DNA of 64,000 bases from Arthrobacter sp. ov407 (GTDB lineage: Bacteria > Actinomycetota > Actinomycetes > Actinomycetales > Micrococcaceae): positions 124,001 through 188,000 of the forward strand of contig NZ_FNGD01000009.1 in assembly GCF_900102895.1 (NCBI RefSeq), written 5' to 3'. The notes below the pieces were generated by a model that did no database searches, was not told where the DNA came from, and saw nothing but the letters and a program-made list of their open reading frames with translations. Made by a program: the position numbers and the translations under genes. Shown in pieces: positions 26,889-35,045 of the stretch. Each line of letters begins with the position of its first letter. The stretch's first letter is position 1.

Positions 26889-26897
26889 ATGGGCGGG

Positions 26898-29800
26898 CTA
26901 CCCCCGCGCCAGCACGGCCGCAGCCGCCGGACCGTCGCCCGCGGCAGGCGCGGCAGCAGCGGCGTCGAGGTCAAGTCTGGTGTCAGCGGCGTCGATATCG
27001 TTCGGGTTGTGGGTGACAAGGACAACGGTCCGGTCGCGCAGCCCCTCCCGCAGTTCGGCGAGCATGAGCCTGCCTGACTCGGCATCGAGGTGCGCCGTCG
27101 GTTCATCGAGCAAGATGACATCGGCCCCGGTCATGAGCGTGCGCGCAACGGCCAGGCGCGTACGCTCCCCGCCGCTGAGAAACGCCCCGCCCGGGCCGAT
27201 CCGGGTGTCCAGTCCGTCCTCAAGCCGGGCCATGACCGGACCGAGTCCGACGGCGTCGAGGGCGGCGCGCATCTGTTCGTCGCCTCCGGCCGCTGCAGCC
27301 TTTCCGGCCCGCGCCGCATCCCCGGCCGCACGCGTGGCACTACCCGTGCCGGCGCGAGCGGTCTCCGGCTCCGGTCGCGCCAAGAGAAGGTTGCCGCGGA
27401 TGGTCGAGTCGAACAAGTGCGCCTCCTGCGGGCACCAGGCTGCGCGTCCGCTCAGGTACAGGTGGCCTCGGGCCGCCGGCAGGAAACCCAGGATCGCAGC
27501 CAGCAGGGTCGACTTGCCGGAGCCGGAGGCACCGGTGACGGCCAGCCAGCGCCCGGGGCCCGCCTCGGCCGTGAGTCCGGTATAGACGTTGCCGCCGCCT
27601 GGCCACGCGGCAGCGAGGTCCACCAGTTCGATTCCGGGTCCGCCGCCGGGCCGCGAAGCCACGTGCACAAGTCCGTCGGCAGCGGCGTCGTCGTCCAACG
27701 GCTCACCATTCGCCCCAGGCTCCAGGACGCCTGCCTCGCTGATCCGCCGCATCACGGCACGCAGCGCCGGGTATTGCCGCACTGCCGTGGTGATCGCCGC
27801 GTACGGGTCCACGAGGGCAAGCTGCACGAGGACGACGACGGCGACCGTCTCCGGTTCGACCGCGCCGCTCAAAGCGAGCGGGGCGGCCAGCACGGCGCTG
27901 GCCAGGGCGGCACACGTGCAGGCCAGGACGGTCAGGGCCTGGCCGAGCCCTTCCGCCCACGCCGACCGCTGTGAGGCAGCGGTCGCGGCCCGGTCCGCCC
28001 TGCCTATCGCACCAAGCACGGGTCCGCTCACGCGGTTCGCATTCAGTTCTGCGCGCGCGTCCAGGGCGGCGGCCACGTGACGGAGCACGCCCGAGCGGAG
28101 CCTTTGCTCGGTGCCGGCAGACATGCGGTCGGCAGCCAACGCCAGTGCCGGGGCAACGACGATGCTCAGCAGCGCTGCCGCGGCCACAGCGGGCAGCGCT
28201 GCGGGAAGCAGCAACCCGATGCCGCACACTGCGGCCGCGGCGACCGCAATGGCAGTCACGGGCGGCAGCACCACGCGGGGCAGCAGCTCGCGGACAGTGT
28301 CGACGTCGTCCACCACCGTGCCCAGGACGTTGCCACCCTGCAGGAGCCGGCGCAAAGACAGTGCCCGCCGGCTCAGCGACTCCCACAACCGGCCCCGGAG
28401 CCGGGTCAGGGCGGCGAACACGGCGTCATGCAGCAGCAAACGCTCGGCGTACCGCAGGCCCGCCCGGCCGACACCGAAGAACCGCACGCCGACTATCGCG
28501 GTGAGCAGGTACAGAATGGGCGGCTGTTGGCTGGCGCGGATGATCAGCCAGCCGGACAGCCCGGCGAGGGCGACGGCGAACAGGGCCGCCAGCGTGCCTA
28601 CGACTCCGGCGGCGGCAAACCGTCCCGCCACCGGCGCCAGCAGGCGGCGCAGCTGGGAGGTGACTGAGCCCGCCGAGCCGGCGGCCACGGCAGGCGCGGC
28701 GCCGGACTCAGGACGGCCCGACGCCGGGGTCGGGGTCGGGGTCTGGCTCGGACCCGGCGTCGCTGCCGCTGTCGCTGTCTCCGCGACGGAAGCCGGCCGG
28801 ATTGCCGCGTCCTGCACGTCGGCATCACCCCGGGCAGGTGCCGACAAAGCTGTGACGGCGTCCGGAAGTTCGATGCCAGGGTGCCCGCCGGCGCGCGGAG
28901 CCACCGCGACGAGCGTGTCGGCAAGCTCCCGGGTTTGCCGGTCGTGAGCTACGAGCAGCACGGTGACTTTTCCCCGGAGCCCGGCGAGGGTCCGATTCAC
29001 CAATGTGGCCGATTCCCGGTCCAGATGGGCGGTGGGTTCATCCAGGAGCAGTACGCTGGCGCCGGCCTCGATCCGTGCCAGCCCGCGGGCCAGCGCCACG
29101 CGCCTCAGCTCCCCCGGGCTCAGCTCGGCGGGGTTCTTGGCGGCCAGGTGCTCTGCGCCCACGGCGGTGAGGCACCGCTGTGCGGCCGCATCGTTTTCCG
29201 CCCCGCCGTCCGCACCGGCTGCAGTGTCGGCCGCGGCGGCGTCGGGTCCATAGGTGGGAACGCCGAGATACAGGCGGATCTCGTCCAGCACTGTGGAGGC
29301 CACCATGACGGGGTGTTGAGGCACCCAGGCGAGATCCGCCGTCGTGAATCCTCCGAAGCGTCCGGACACGACGGTTCCCGTGCCCGTCCCGATGGTCCCC
29401 GCGAGGACTCCGAGCACAGTGCTCTTGCCGGCACCGCTGGCCCCGTCGAGTGCCGTGATCCGGCCGGCTGGGGCGGTGAAGCTCAGTGGTCCGACGGCGG
29501 CGTCCGTGCGTCCGCCGAATCGAACGGTCAGCCCGTCCACCGTGACGGCAGGCGGCCCAGCAGCGGGCTCGGCGGCCGGCTCCGGGGTCAGCGGTGTCGC
29601 TCCGGGGTCTGCGAGGACGCCAGTGGTTTCGGCGAGCGCGGCCCGGCCTTCGTCGCTGGCGTGGTGTGCTGTGCCAAGCTCCCGGAGCGGCAGGTAGCAG
29701 TCGGGAGCCAGGATGAGCGCCAGCAGCCCTGCCTCAAGCGCCATGTCGCCGTGAACCAGGCGGACGCCGATGAACACGGCGACCACTGCCACGGAAATGG

Positions 29801-30530
29801 TTGAGATCAGCTCGAGGGCCAGGGCGGAGAGGAAGGCCGTGCGCAAAGTCCCCATGGTCCGGGAGCGATACTCCTCGGACATGTCCTCCAGTGCCTTGCG
29901 CTGGGCGGCGGCCCGGCCCAGTCCCACGAGGACAGGCAGGCCTTTGGCGAGCTCGAGCATGTGGCCGGAGAGCCGCGCCAGTGCGGACTGGGCTTGCCTG
30001 ACGCGTTCCTCCGTGTACCGCCCGATCAGCACCATGAACAGCGGCACCAGCGGCACCGTCAGCACGATCACCACCGCGCTGATCCAGTCGGCAAACAGGA
30101 TGCGGGCCCCCAGCAACAGCGGGATGGCCGCGCAGTTCACCAGTGCGGGCAGGAACTGCGTGTAGTAGTTATCCAGGGCATCCAGCCCCCGGGTGGCCAG
30201 CACTGCGAGGCCGCCGTCGGCGGGGCCGGCCGACCGCGTCCCGTTCCGGAGCGCCTGCTCCAGCAGCTGGGAGCGCAACTCCTCCTTCACCCCGAGCGCC
30301 GCACGGCGTGAGGCCACCGTCTGGGCCCACACGGTCAGTGAGCGCAACACGGCCCCGGCGACACCCAGAACCAGCTGGTCTGCCCAGGTGGGGTCATGCG
30401 CCGCGAGACCGGCGAGCATCGATGCCACAGCCTGAGCCATCAGCACAAGGGACAATGCCTTCAGGGCGGCCAGCAGGCCCAGCAGGTAGAGCGCGGAACG
30501 GGTCGCAGGGCCGGCGGGGAACGGTCTCAT
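26898..30530 (-). CDS. cydDC: Fused thiol reductant ABC exporter CydD-CydC
   Basis: Single polypeptide of 1210 residues joining the CydD and CydC half-transporters, which export cysteine and glutathione (or mycothiol-type thiols) and are needed to assemble cytochrome bd. First half: membrane domain 1-300, Walker A GASGAGKST near 363, signature LSPGELRRVALA near 471, Walker B VLLLDEPTAH. An Ala/Pro/Thr-rich linker (~560-620) leads to the second membrane domain. Then Walker A GASGSGKST near 1002, signature LSGGERTRLAVA near 1121, Walker B VILLDEPTAH. Both NBDs look competent. ATG lies 7 bases after the cydB stop with no ribosome site, so it depends on coupling. Last gene of the cydA-cydB-cydDC operon. 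Confidence 0.95.
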   Translation of the reverse strand: MRPFPAGPATRSALYLLGLLAALKALSLVLMAQAVASMLAGLAAHDPTWADQLVLGVAGAVLRSLTVWAQTVASRRAALGVKEELRSQLLEQALRNGTRSAGPADGGLAVLATRGLDALDNYYTQFLPALVNCAAIPLLLGARILFADWISAVVIVLTVPLVPLFMVLIGRYTEERVRQAQSALARLSGHMLELAKGLPVLVGLGRAAAQRKALEDMSEEYRSRTMGTLRTAFLSALALELISTISVAVVAVFIGVRLVHGDMALEAGLLALILAPDCYLPLRELGTAHHASDEGRAALAETTGVLADPGATPLTPEPAAEPAAGPPAVTVDGLTVRFGGRTDAAVGPLSFTAPAGRITALDGASGAGKSTVLGVLAGTIGTGTGTVVSGRFGGFTTADLAWVPQHPVMVASTVLDEIRLYLGVPTYGPDAAAADTAAGADGGAENDAAAQRCLTAVGAEHLAAKNPAELSPGELRRVALARGLARIEAGASVLLLDEPTAHLDRESATLVNRTLAGLRGKVTVLLVAHDRQTRELADTLVAVAPRAGGHPGIELPDAVTALSAPARGDADVQDAAIRPASVAETATAAATPGPSQTPTPTPASGRPESGAAPAVAAGSAGSVTSQLRRLLAPVAGRFAAAGVVGTLAALFAVALAGLSGWLIIRASQQPPILYLLTAIVGVRFFGVGRAGLRYAERLLLHDAVFAALTRLRGRLWESLSRRALSLRRLLQGGNVLGTVVDDVDTVRELLPRVVLPPVTAIAVAAAAVCGIGLLLPAALPAVAAAALLSIVVAPALALAADRMSAGTEQRLRSGVLRHVAAALDARAELNANRVSGPVLGAIGRADRAATAASQRSAWAEGLGQALTVLACTCAALASAVLAAPLALSGAVEPETVAVVVLVQLALVDPYAAITTAVRQYPALRAVMRRISEAGVLEPGANGEPLDDDAAADGLVHVASRPGGGPGIELVDLAAAWPGGGNVYTGLTAEAGPGRWLAVTGASGSGKSTLLAAILGFLPAARGHLYLSGRAAWCPQEAHLFDSTIRGNLLLARPEPETARAGTGSATRAAGDAARAGKAAAAGGDEQMRAALDAVGLGPVMARLEDGLDTRIGPGGAFLSGGERTRLAVARTLMTGADVILLDEPTAHLDAESGRLMLAELREGLRDRTVVLVTHNPNDIDAADTRLDLDAAAAAPAAGDGPAAAAVLARG

Positions 30531-30537
30531 CGGGGAG

Positions 30538-31587
30538 TTAGTCCTTCGGTGCCAGCGCTTTGGCGGCGATCGCGGGAAGGAAGCTGTGCGCCTCCGGAAT
30601 GTGCGCCGCGCTGACCCTGCGCCGGAACACCCAGTACGTCCAGGCCTGGTACGCCAGGACCAGCGGCAGCCCGATGCAGGCCACGATGCTCATCAGGCCC
30701 AGGGTGTAGTCCGAGGACGAGGCGTTGGAGACGGTCAGGTTGAACGCGGGATTCAGGGTGGACGGCAGCACCACGGGAAAGGCTGCGCCGAAGATAGATG
30801 CGCTGCCGAGCAGGAGGAATGCCCCCAGCGACATGAAGGCACGGCCTTCGGCATCCTTGCGGGCGAAGTTCCACGCCAGGAACGCAGCGACAACGGCGGC
30901 GACGACGGCGGCGATAGTCCAGGCCTCGCCGCTGAGAAGCTGGAGGCTCACGGCCCAGCCGGCGATGGGCAGCAACAACACGGGCAGCAACCGGACGAAC
31001 CACGCCCGCGCCCGGTGGCGGACTTCGCCGTCGGTCTTCAGCGCCAGGAACCCGAGCCCGTGCAGGAGGGAGAACCCGACGACGGCGAACCCGCCGAGGA
31101 CGGCGTAGCCGCTGAACCAGGCGAACGGGCCGCCCTCGCGGTCACCGTTGGCGTCCAGCGGCAGACCCGTGGTGGTCAGGGCCAATGCCGCGCCGACGCC
31201 GAAGGCCGCGACGAACGATCCTGCCGAGATGGCCCAGTCCCAGCGGGCGCGCCACCGGGGGTTGTCCACCTTGCCGCGGTACTCGAATGCGACTGCCCGG
31301 AAGATGAGCGCCACGAGGACCAGCAGCAGCGGCAGGTACAGCGCGGAGAACAGCGAGGCGTACCACAGCGGGAAGGCCGCGAACGTGGCGCCGCCGGCGG
31401 TCAGGAGCCAGACCTCGTTGCCGTCCCAGACCGGGCCGATCGTGTTGATCAGGACGCGGCGCTCCGTGTTGTCCCGGGCGAACACCTTCATCAGCATCCC
31501 GACGCCAAGGTCGAAGCCCTCAAGAAAGAGATAGCCCGTCCACAGCACCGCGATGGCGACGAACCAGATGGTGGGTAGCAGTTCCAT
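30538..31587 (-). CDS. cydB: Cytochrome bd ubiquinol/menaquinol oxidase subunit II
   Basis: Membrane subunit of the bd-type terminal oxidase (349 residues, normal length). Begins with the family signature LPTIWFVAIAVLWTGYLFLEGFDLGVGML, then GPVWDGNEVWLLTAGGATFAAFP. About eight membrane helices follow, ending FRRRVSAAHIPE. It packs against CydA; in the complex it reduces O2 to water using menaquinol without pumping protons directly. Start ATG 31585-31587, 63 bases downstream of the cydA stop. Cotranscribed with cydA and cydDC. Confidence 0.97.
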   Translation of the reverse strand: MELLPTIWFVAIAVLWTGYLFLEGFDLGVGMLMKVFARDNTERRVLINTIGPVWDGNEVWLLTAGGATFAAFPLWYASLFSALYLPLLLVLVALIFRAVAFEYRGKVDNPRWRARWDWAISAGSFVAAFGVGAALALTTTGLPLDANGDREGGPFAWFSGYAVLGGFAVVGFSLLHGLGFLALKTDGEVRHRARAWFVRLLPVLLLPIAGWAVSLQLLSGEAWTIAAVVAAVVAAFLAWNFARKDAEGRAFMSLGAFLLLGSASIFGAAFPVVLPSTLNPAFNLTVSNASSSDYTLGLMSIVACIGLPLVLAYQAWTYWVFRRRVSAAHIPEAHSFLPAIAAKALAPKD

Positions 31588-31650
31588 GCTGAGAATCCTC
31601 TGCGCTTTTCCGTGTGGGGTTGCTGGATAGGTGGGTTGCTGGGCGGGCGG

Positions 31651-33246
31651 CTAGTAGGCGAAAGCCAGGACGTCGCCGTCGGGTTTGCCCGGACCGCCCC
31701 GGGGGGTGCCGTCTTCGTTTTCGTCAACGGGGGCATGCACGAGTTCCGGCATGGCCGAGGCCACGCCGCCGCGGACGTACTTGACCAGGAGCTTGACCTC
31801 CACCACCAGCAGCACCGCATAGATCGAGGTCAGGACCACGAGGGAGGTCAGGATCTCGCCGGCCGAGACTCCCGGTGAGACGGCCGCGGCGGTGAACATG
31901 AAGACCTGATCGATTCCGCTGGTGTCCGGGTTCGGGGCGACGACGAACGGCTGGCGGCCCATCTCGGTGAAGATCCAGCCCGCGGCGTTGGCACCGAACG
32001 GTGCCAGGATGCCGAACACCGCCAGGCGCATGAGTCCGCGGGAGGCCGGCACGGTGCCCTTGCGGGTGGCCCAGAGTGCCAGAAGGGCGGCGAGGGCGGC
32101 CACGCCGCCGAAGCCGATCATCATCCGGAAGCCCCAGTAGGTGACTTCCATGACGGGCACGTATTGGATTTGCTGGCCGGCGCGGTCCCCGTAGATGGGG
32201 TTGTCCGGCACTGTGGTGCCGTACTTGGACTGGTACTCATCTAGCAGGCTGTTGACGCCCTTGACCTCGGTGGTGAAGTCGCCCTTGGCCAGGAAGGACA
32301 GGATGCCGGGGACCTCGATCACGGCCACGATGGCGTTGCAGTTCTTGGAGCCGACGTTGCCGACGCTCAGGACCGAGAAGCCGGTACCGTCGTGGCAGGC
32401 GGCCTCGGCGGCGGCCATCTTCATGGGCTGCTGCTCGAACATGAGCTTGCCCTGCAGGTCTCCGGTGACGGCGGTGCCTGCGAAGGAAATCATGGCGACG
32501 ACGGCGCCGATGCGCAGCGAGCGGATCCAGACGGTGTGGTCGTTGCGGTCCCGGCCGAGGATGCCGGCGGCTTCGCCGGGAATCACCTTGCCGTCGGCCC
32601 CGATCGTGTCGATGCCGTCGTGGCGGCGGCGCCACAGGTGGTACCAGGCGATGCCGAGGAGGAAGGCCCCGGCGACGGCAAGGGCACCGAAGAGGGTGTG
32701 CGGCACGGCAACGAGGGCGGTGTTGTTGGTGAAGACGGCCCACGCGTCGGTCATGACGGGCCGGCCGTTGAGCATTTCGACGCCGACGGGGTGCTGCATC
32801 CAGCTGTTGGCCACGATGATGAAGTAGGCCGAGAACACGGAGCCAATCACGGCGACCCAGAGGCAGGCCAGGTGGACGCCGGGTTTGAGTTGTTTCCAGC
32901 CGAAGATCCACAGGCCCAGGAACGTTGACTCGACGAAGAAGGCCAGGAGCGCTTCCATGGCCAGCGGTGCGCCGAACACGTCTCCGACAAAGCGGCTGTA
33001 CTCGCTCCAGGCCATGCCGAACTGGAATTCCTGCACGATTCCGGTGGCGACGCCCATGATGAAGTTGATCAGGAAGAGCTTGCCCCAGAACTTGGTCATG
33101 CGCAGATATTCCGGCTTGCCAGTGCGGTACCAGAGCGTCTGGATCACAGCCACCACCAGCCCGAGGCCGATCGTGAGCGGCACCATCATGAAGTGGTAGA
33201 CCGTGGTGATTCCGAATTGCCAGCGTGCGATTTCCAAGGCGTCCAA
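31651..33246 (-). CDS. cydA: Cytochrome bd quinol oxidase subunit I
   Basis: Catalytic subunit with haems b558, b595 and d (531 residues). His18 in TTVYHFMMVPLTIGL is the b595/d-side ligand, EALLAFFVESTFLGLWIFG holds the two acidic proton-pathway residues, and NSWMQHPVGVE and GRQPFVVAP are family signatures. The Q-loop between helices 6 and 7 is of the short actinobacterial form. Start TTG at 33244-33246 (DALEIARWQFG) with GTAGGGA about 6 bases upstream; a second TTG three codons later is possible. Heads the cyd operon; two palindromic sites in the leader and promoter suggest direct repression by the divergent BlaI-type protein. Confidence 0.97.
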   Translation of the reverse strand: MDALEIARWQFGITTVYHFMMVPLTIGLGLVVAVIQTLWYRTGKPEYLRMTKFWGKLFLINFIMGVATGIVQEFQFGMAWSEYSRFVGDVFGAPLAMEALLAFFVESTFLGLWIFGWKQLKPGVHLACLWVAVIGSVFSAYFIIVANSWMQHPVGVEMLNGRPVMTDAWAVFTNNTALVAVPHTLFGALAVAGAFLLGIAWYHLWRRRHDGIDTIGADGKVIPGEAAGILGRDRNDHTVWIRSLRIGAVVAMISFAGTAVTGDLQGKLMFEQQPMKMAAAEAACHDGTGFSVLSVGNVGSKNCNAIVAVIEVPGILSFLAKGDFTTEVKGVNSLLDEYQSKYGTTVPDNPIYGDRAGQQIQYVPVMEVTYWGFRMMIGFGGVAALAALLALWATRKGTVPASRGLMRLAVFGILAPFGANAAGWIFTEMGRQPFVVAPNPDTSGIDQVFMFTAAAVSPGVSAGEILTSLVVLTSIYAVLLVVEVKLLVKYVRGGVASAMPELVHAPVDENEDGTPRGGPGKPDGDVLAFAY

Positions 33247-33279
33247 GGCAGTCCCTACTTTTGGCTAGGTTCGAGCAAC

Positions 33280-33296
33280 TTCTACGCGGCGTAGAA
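33280..33296. promoter_or_regulatory. Palindromic operator 1 (cydA proximal)
   Basis: TTCTAC-GCGGC-GTAGAA, perfect 6-base arms with a 5-base spacer, 34 bases before the cydA start codon and just downstream of the predicted transcription start. Candidate BlaI-family site. Confidence 0.65.
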
Positions 33297-33303
33297 ATAC
33301 GTC

Positions 33304-33320
33304 TTCTACAGAGTGTAGAA
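33304..33320. promoter_or_regulatory. Palindromic operator 2 (over the cydA -10)
   Basis: TTCTAC-AGAGT-GTAGAA, same arms and spacer length, 24 bases from operator 1. It contains the predicted cydA -10 hexamer TACACT on the minus strand. Its core CTACA-GAG-TGTAG matches the TACA/TGTA pattern known for BlaI/MecI operators. Confidence 0.68.
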
Positions 33321-33435
33321 CACATCGGCGCTTGCCTGTAACTCAGACTCCCACGGCACGTCACGGCCTGCAATGGCCGGACAGCCCCCGCCCCGGGGCC
33401 TCGGGGCGGCCTCTCCGACACGCCGAACGGCCGTG

Positions 33436-33452
33436 TTCTACTTCATGTAGAA
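33436..33452. promoter_or_regulatory. Palindromic operator 3 (blaI side)
   Basis: TTCTAC-TTCAT-GTAGAA, a third exact copy of the arms, 116 bases upstream of the blaI start. Suggests autoregulation of the blaI-M56 pair. Confidence 0.62.
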
Positions 33453-33567
33453 AGAATGCGCAAAACGCGGTAAATTTGTAACTGAAGTGTTCACATACAC
33501 CGCACCGGCAGGCACCAGCATGTTCCCAGCACGACGCCGGCGCGGCAGTCATAGAAGGATGTACGCA

Positions 33568-33954
33568 ATGGCAAGTCTCGGTGAACTGGAACGGGCCGTG
33601 ATGGACCTGCTCTGGGCAGGCCAAGAAGCTGCGACGGCCAACACGCTGCGGGACCTTCTCGCGCAGAGCACCCACCCCCAGGACGGCACCGCCGGGCATG
33701 TGGGCAAGGACCTCGCGGTCACCACGGTGCTGACCGTACTCTCGCGCCTCGAGCGGAAGGGCCTCGTGGAACGCGAACGCGGTACCCGCCCCCACCGCTA
33801 CCAGGCCGTCTCCAGCCGCGCGGACCACACTGCGGAGCTTATGCACGAGGTCCTCGGCTCCGCACCGGACCGCGAGGCCGTCCTGGCCCGGTTCATCGGT
33901 TCCGTCACGGACAACGAAGCAGAAACCCTGCGCAAGCTATTGGGCCGCAGCTAA
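33568..33954 (+). CDS. BlaI/MecI/CopY family transcriptional repressor
   Basis: Winged-helix DNA-binding protein of 128 residues: ASLGELERAVMDLLWAGQE, recognition region AVTTVLTVLSRLERKGLVERERGTRPHRYQAV, then a C-terminal dimerisation helix bundle (ELMHEVLGSAPDREAVLARF). Family members repress as dimers and are inactivated by cleavage triggered by a partner M56 protease. Here an M56 gene follows after 6 bases, so the pair is one unit. ATG at 33568 was chosen (AGAAGGA about 9 bases upstream); ATG at 33559 would add three residues. Three identical palindromes in the divergent region are the probable targets, two of them at cydA. The inducing signal is unknown. Confidence 0.92.
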   Translation: MASLGELERAVMDLLWAGQEAATANTLRDLLAQSTHPQDGTAGHVGKDLAVTTVLTVLSRLERKGLVERERGTRPHRYQAVSSRADHTAELMHEVLGSAPDREAVLARFIGSVTDNEAETLRKLLGRS

Positions 33955-33960
33955 CGCCCG

Positions 33961-34950
33961 ATGTTCTGGACCTCATATTTTCTGGCGGTCCTGGCGATAG
34001 CATTGGCGTGGCCGGTGCCTATCCTCCTCTCCCGTGCCCAGTGGCCGGCCCGCTCCCCCTTCACGGCCATGCTGCTGTGGCAGGCGATCGCCCTGGCCGG
34101 CGGCCTGTCCATGATCGGCGCCATGCTGGTCTACGGGCTCGAGCCGGTCGGGGATAACCTGCTCTCCGGTCTGCGGGCCCTGGCCGGGATGGCCTTCAAC
34201 AATGCCCCCACCACCGATCTGGGCTTCTGGCACATCTTTGCGCTCTCAACCGCGGCCCTGCTGACGGCGCACCTCGTTTTCACCCTGCTGCTGACCTACT
34301 ACAAGATCCAGCGCCAGCGCCGGCGCCACCGCGAACTGCTGGACCTTCTCGCCTCACCATCCTCCGACGGCCCGGGAACCATGGTCCTCAACGTGGACTC
34401 GCCCGTGGCGTACTGCCTTCCCGGCGGCGCACGGTCCGTGACTGTTCTCTCCGACGGGCTCATGGCCGCCCTGGAGCCCGATGAGCTGCGTGCCGTGCTG
34501 ATTCACGAGAACGCGCACCTGAGCCAGCGCCACCACCTCCTGCTGTGGGCCTTCGCCGCGTGGCGCCAGGCTCTGCCGTGGCTCCCCACCACGCGGCTGG
34601 CGCAGGAGTCGGTCAACTCCCTGATCGAAATGCTTGCCGACGACGTCGCGCTGAAGACGGAGAGCAAGACGACCCTGATCAAGGCGATTGCCATTGTGGC
34701 CAGCGGGTCCCCGGCCACTCCGGCGGCACGCCTGGCGTTCGTCGAGCCCGGCCTGTCCGACGTCGACGCCAGCCAGCCCGGCGCCACCGGGGGTGCTGGC
34801 TCGGCCGGCACGACGGCGTCCCGCGTCAGCCGTCTGCTCTCGCCCCGGCCGCCGCTGTCGGAACCGCTGCGCGCCGCCGTCCTGGCATGCTGTGCGCTGC
34901 TGCTGGCCCTTCCGACGGCCTTGTTGCTGGTCCCCGGCTTGCTCGGCTAG
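33961..34950 (+). CDS. M56 family membrane metallopeptidase (BlaR1-like, no sensor domain)
   Basis: Integral membrane zinc protease of 329 residues. Three N-terminal membrane segments (FLAVLAIALAWPVPILL; LLWQAIALAGGLSMIGAMLVYG; FALSTAALLTAHLVFTLLLTYY), a cytosolic gluzincin domain with HENAH at 182-186, the third-ligand region LIEMLADDVAL, and a C-terminal membrane helix (AAVLACCALLLALPTALLLVPG). It lacks the extracytoplasmic penicillin-binding domain of BlaR1, so beta-lactam is unlikely to be its signal. Together with the preceding repressor gene it should form a signal-responsive derepression switch. Start ATG 6 bases after the blaI stop, with no independent ribosome site. Confidence 0.9.
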   Translation: MFWTSYFLAVLAIALAWPVPILLSRAQWPARSPFTAMLLWQAIALAGGLSMIGAMLVYGLEPVGDNLLSGLRALAGMAFNNAPTTDLGFWHIFALSTAALLTAHLVFTLLLTYYKIQRQRRRHRELLDLLASPSSDGPGTMVLNVDSPVAYCLPGGARSVTVLSDGLMAALEPDELRAVLIHENAHLSQRHHLLLWAFAAWRQALPWLPTTRLAQESVNSLIEMLADDVALKTESKTTLIKAIAIVASGSPATPAARLAFVEPGLSDVDASQPGATGGAGSAGTTASRVSRLLSPRPPLSEPLRAAVLACCALLLALPTALLLVPGLLG

Positions 34951-35005
34951 GGCCGGCCCGATGCCAACCTGATCCTCCCGCTCAAACGGCGGGCCGCCCC
35001 GCCAG

Positions 35006-35045
35006 AAGAGCGGCGAAGCGGTCCGGGTTGGGCGGTGCCGCTCTT
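35006..35045. terminator. Hairpin between M56 and M28 genes
   Basis: AAGAGCGGC and GCCGCTCTT pair over 9 bases around a 22-base loop, followed by ATTTC on the plus strand. It lies 56 bases past the M56 stop and overlaps the last codon of the convergent aminopeptidase gene. Confidence 0.55.

Larger units (their letters stand above)
33247..33567. promoter_or_regulatory. 321-base divergent cydA / blaI control region
   Basis: No gene is supported. It contains three copies of TTCTAC-N5-GTAGAA listed separately. On the minus strand TTACAG (33341-33336) and TACACT (33317-33312), spaced 18 bases, form a plausible sigma-A promoter for cydA with transcription starting near 33305. The TACACT lies inside the second palindrome. 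No equally clear promoter was found on the blaI side. Confidence 0.55.

Noticed and set aside
33961..34950. Beta-lactam sensing by the M56 protein
   Set aside because: No penicillin-binding sensor domain and no beta-lactamase gene nearby.
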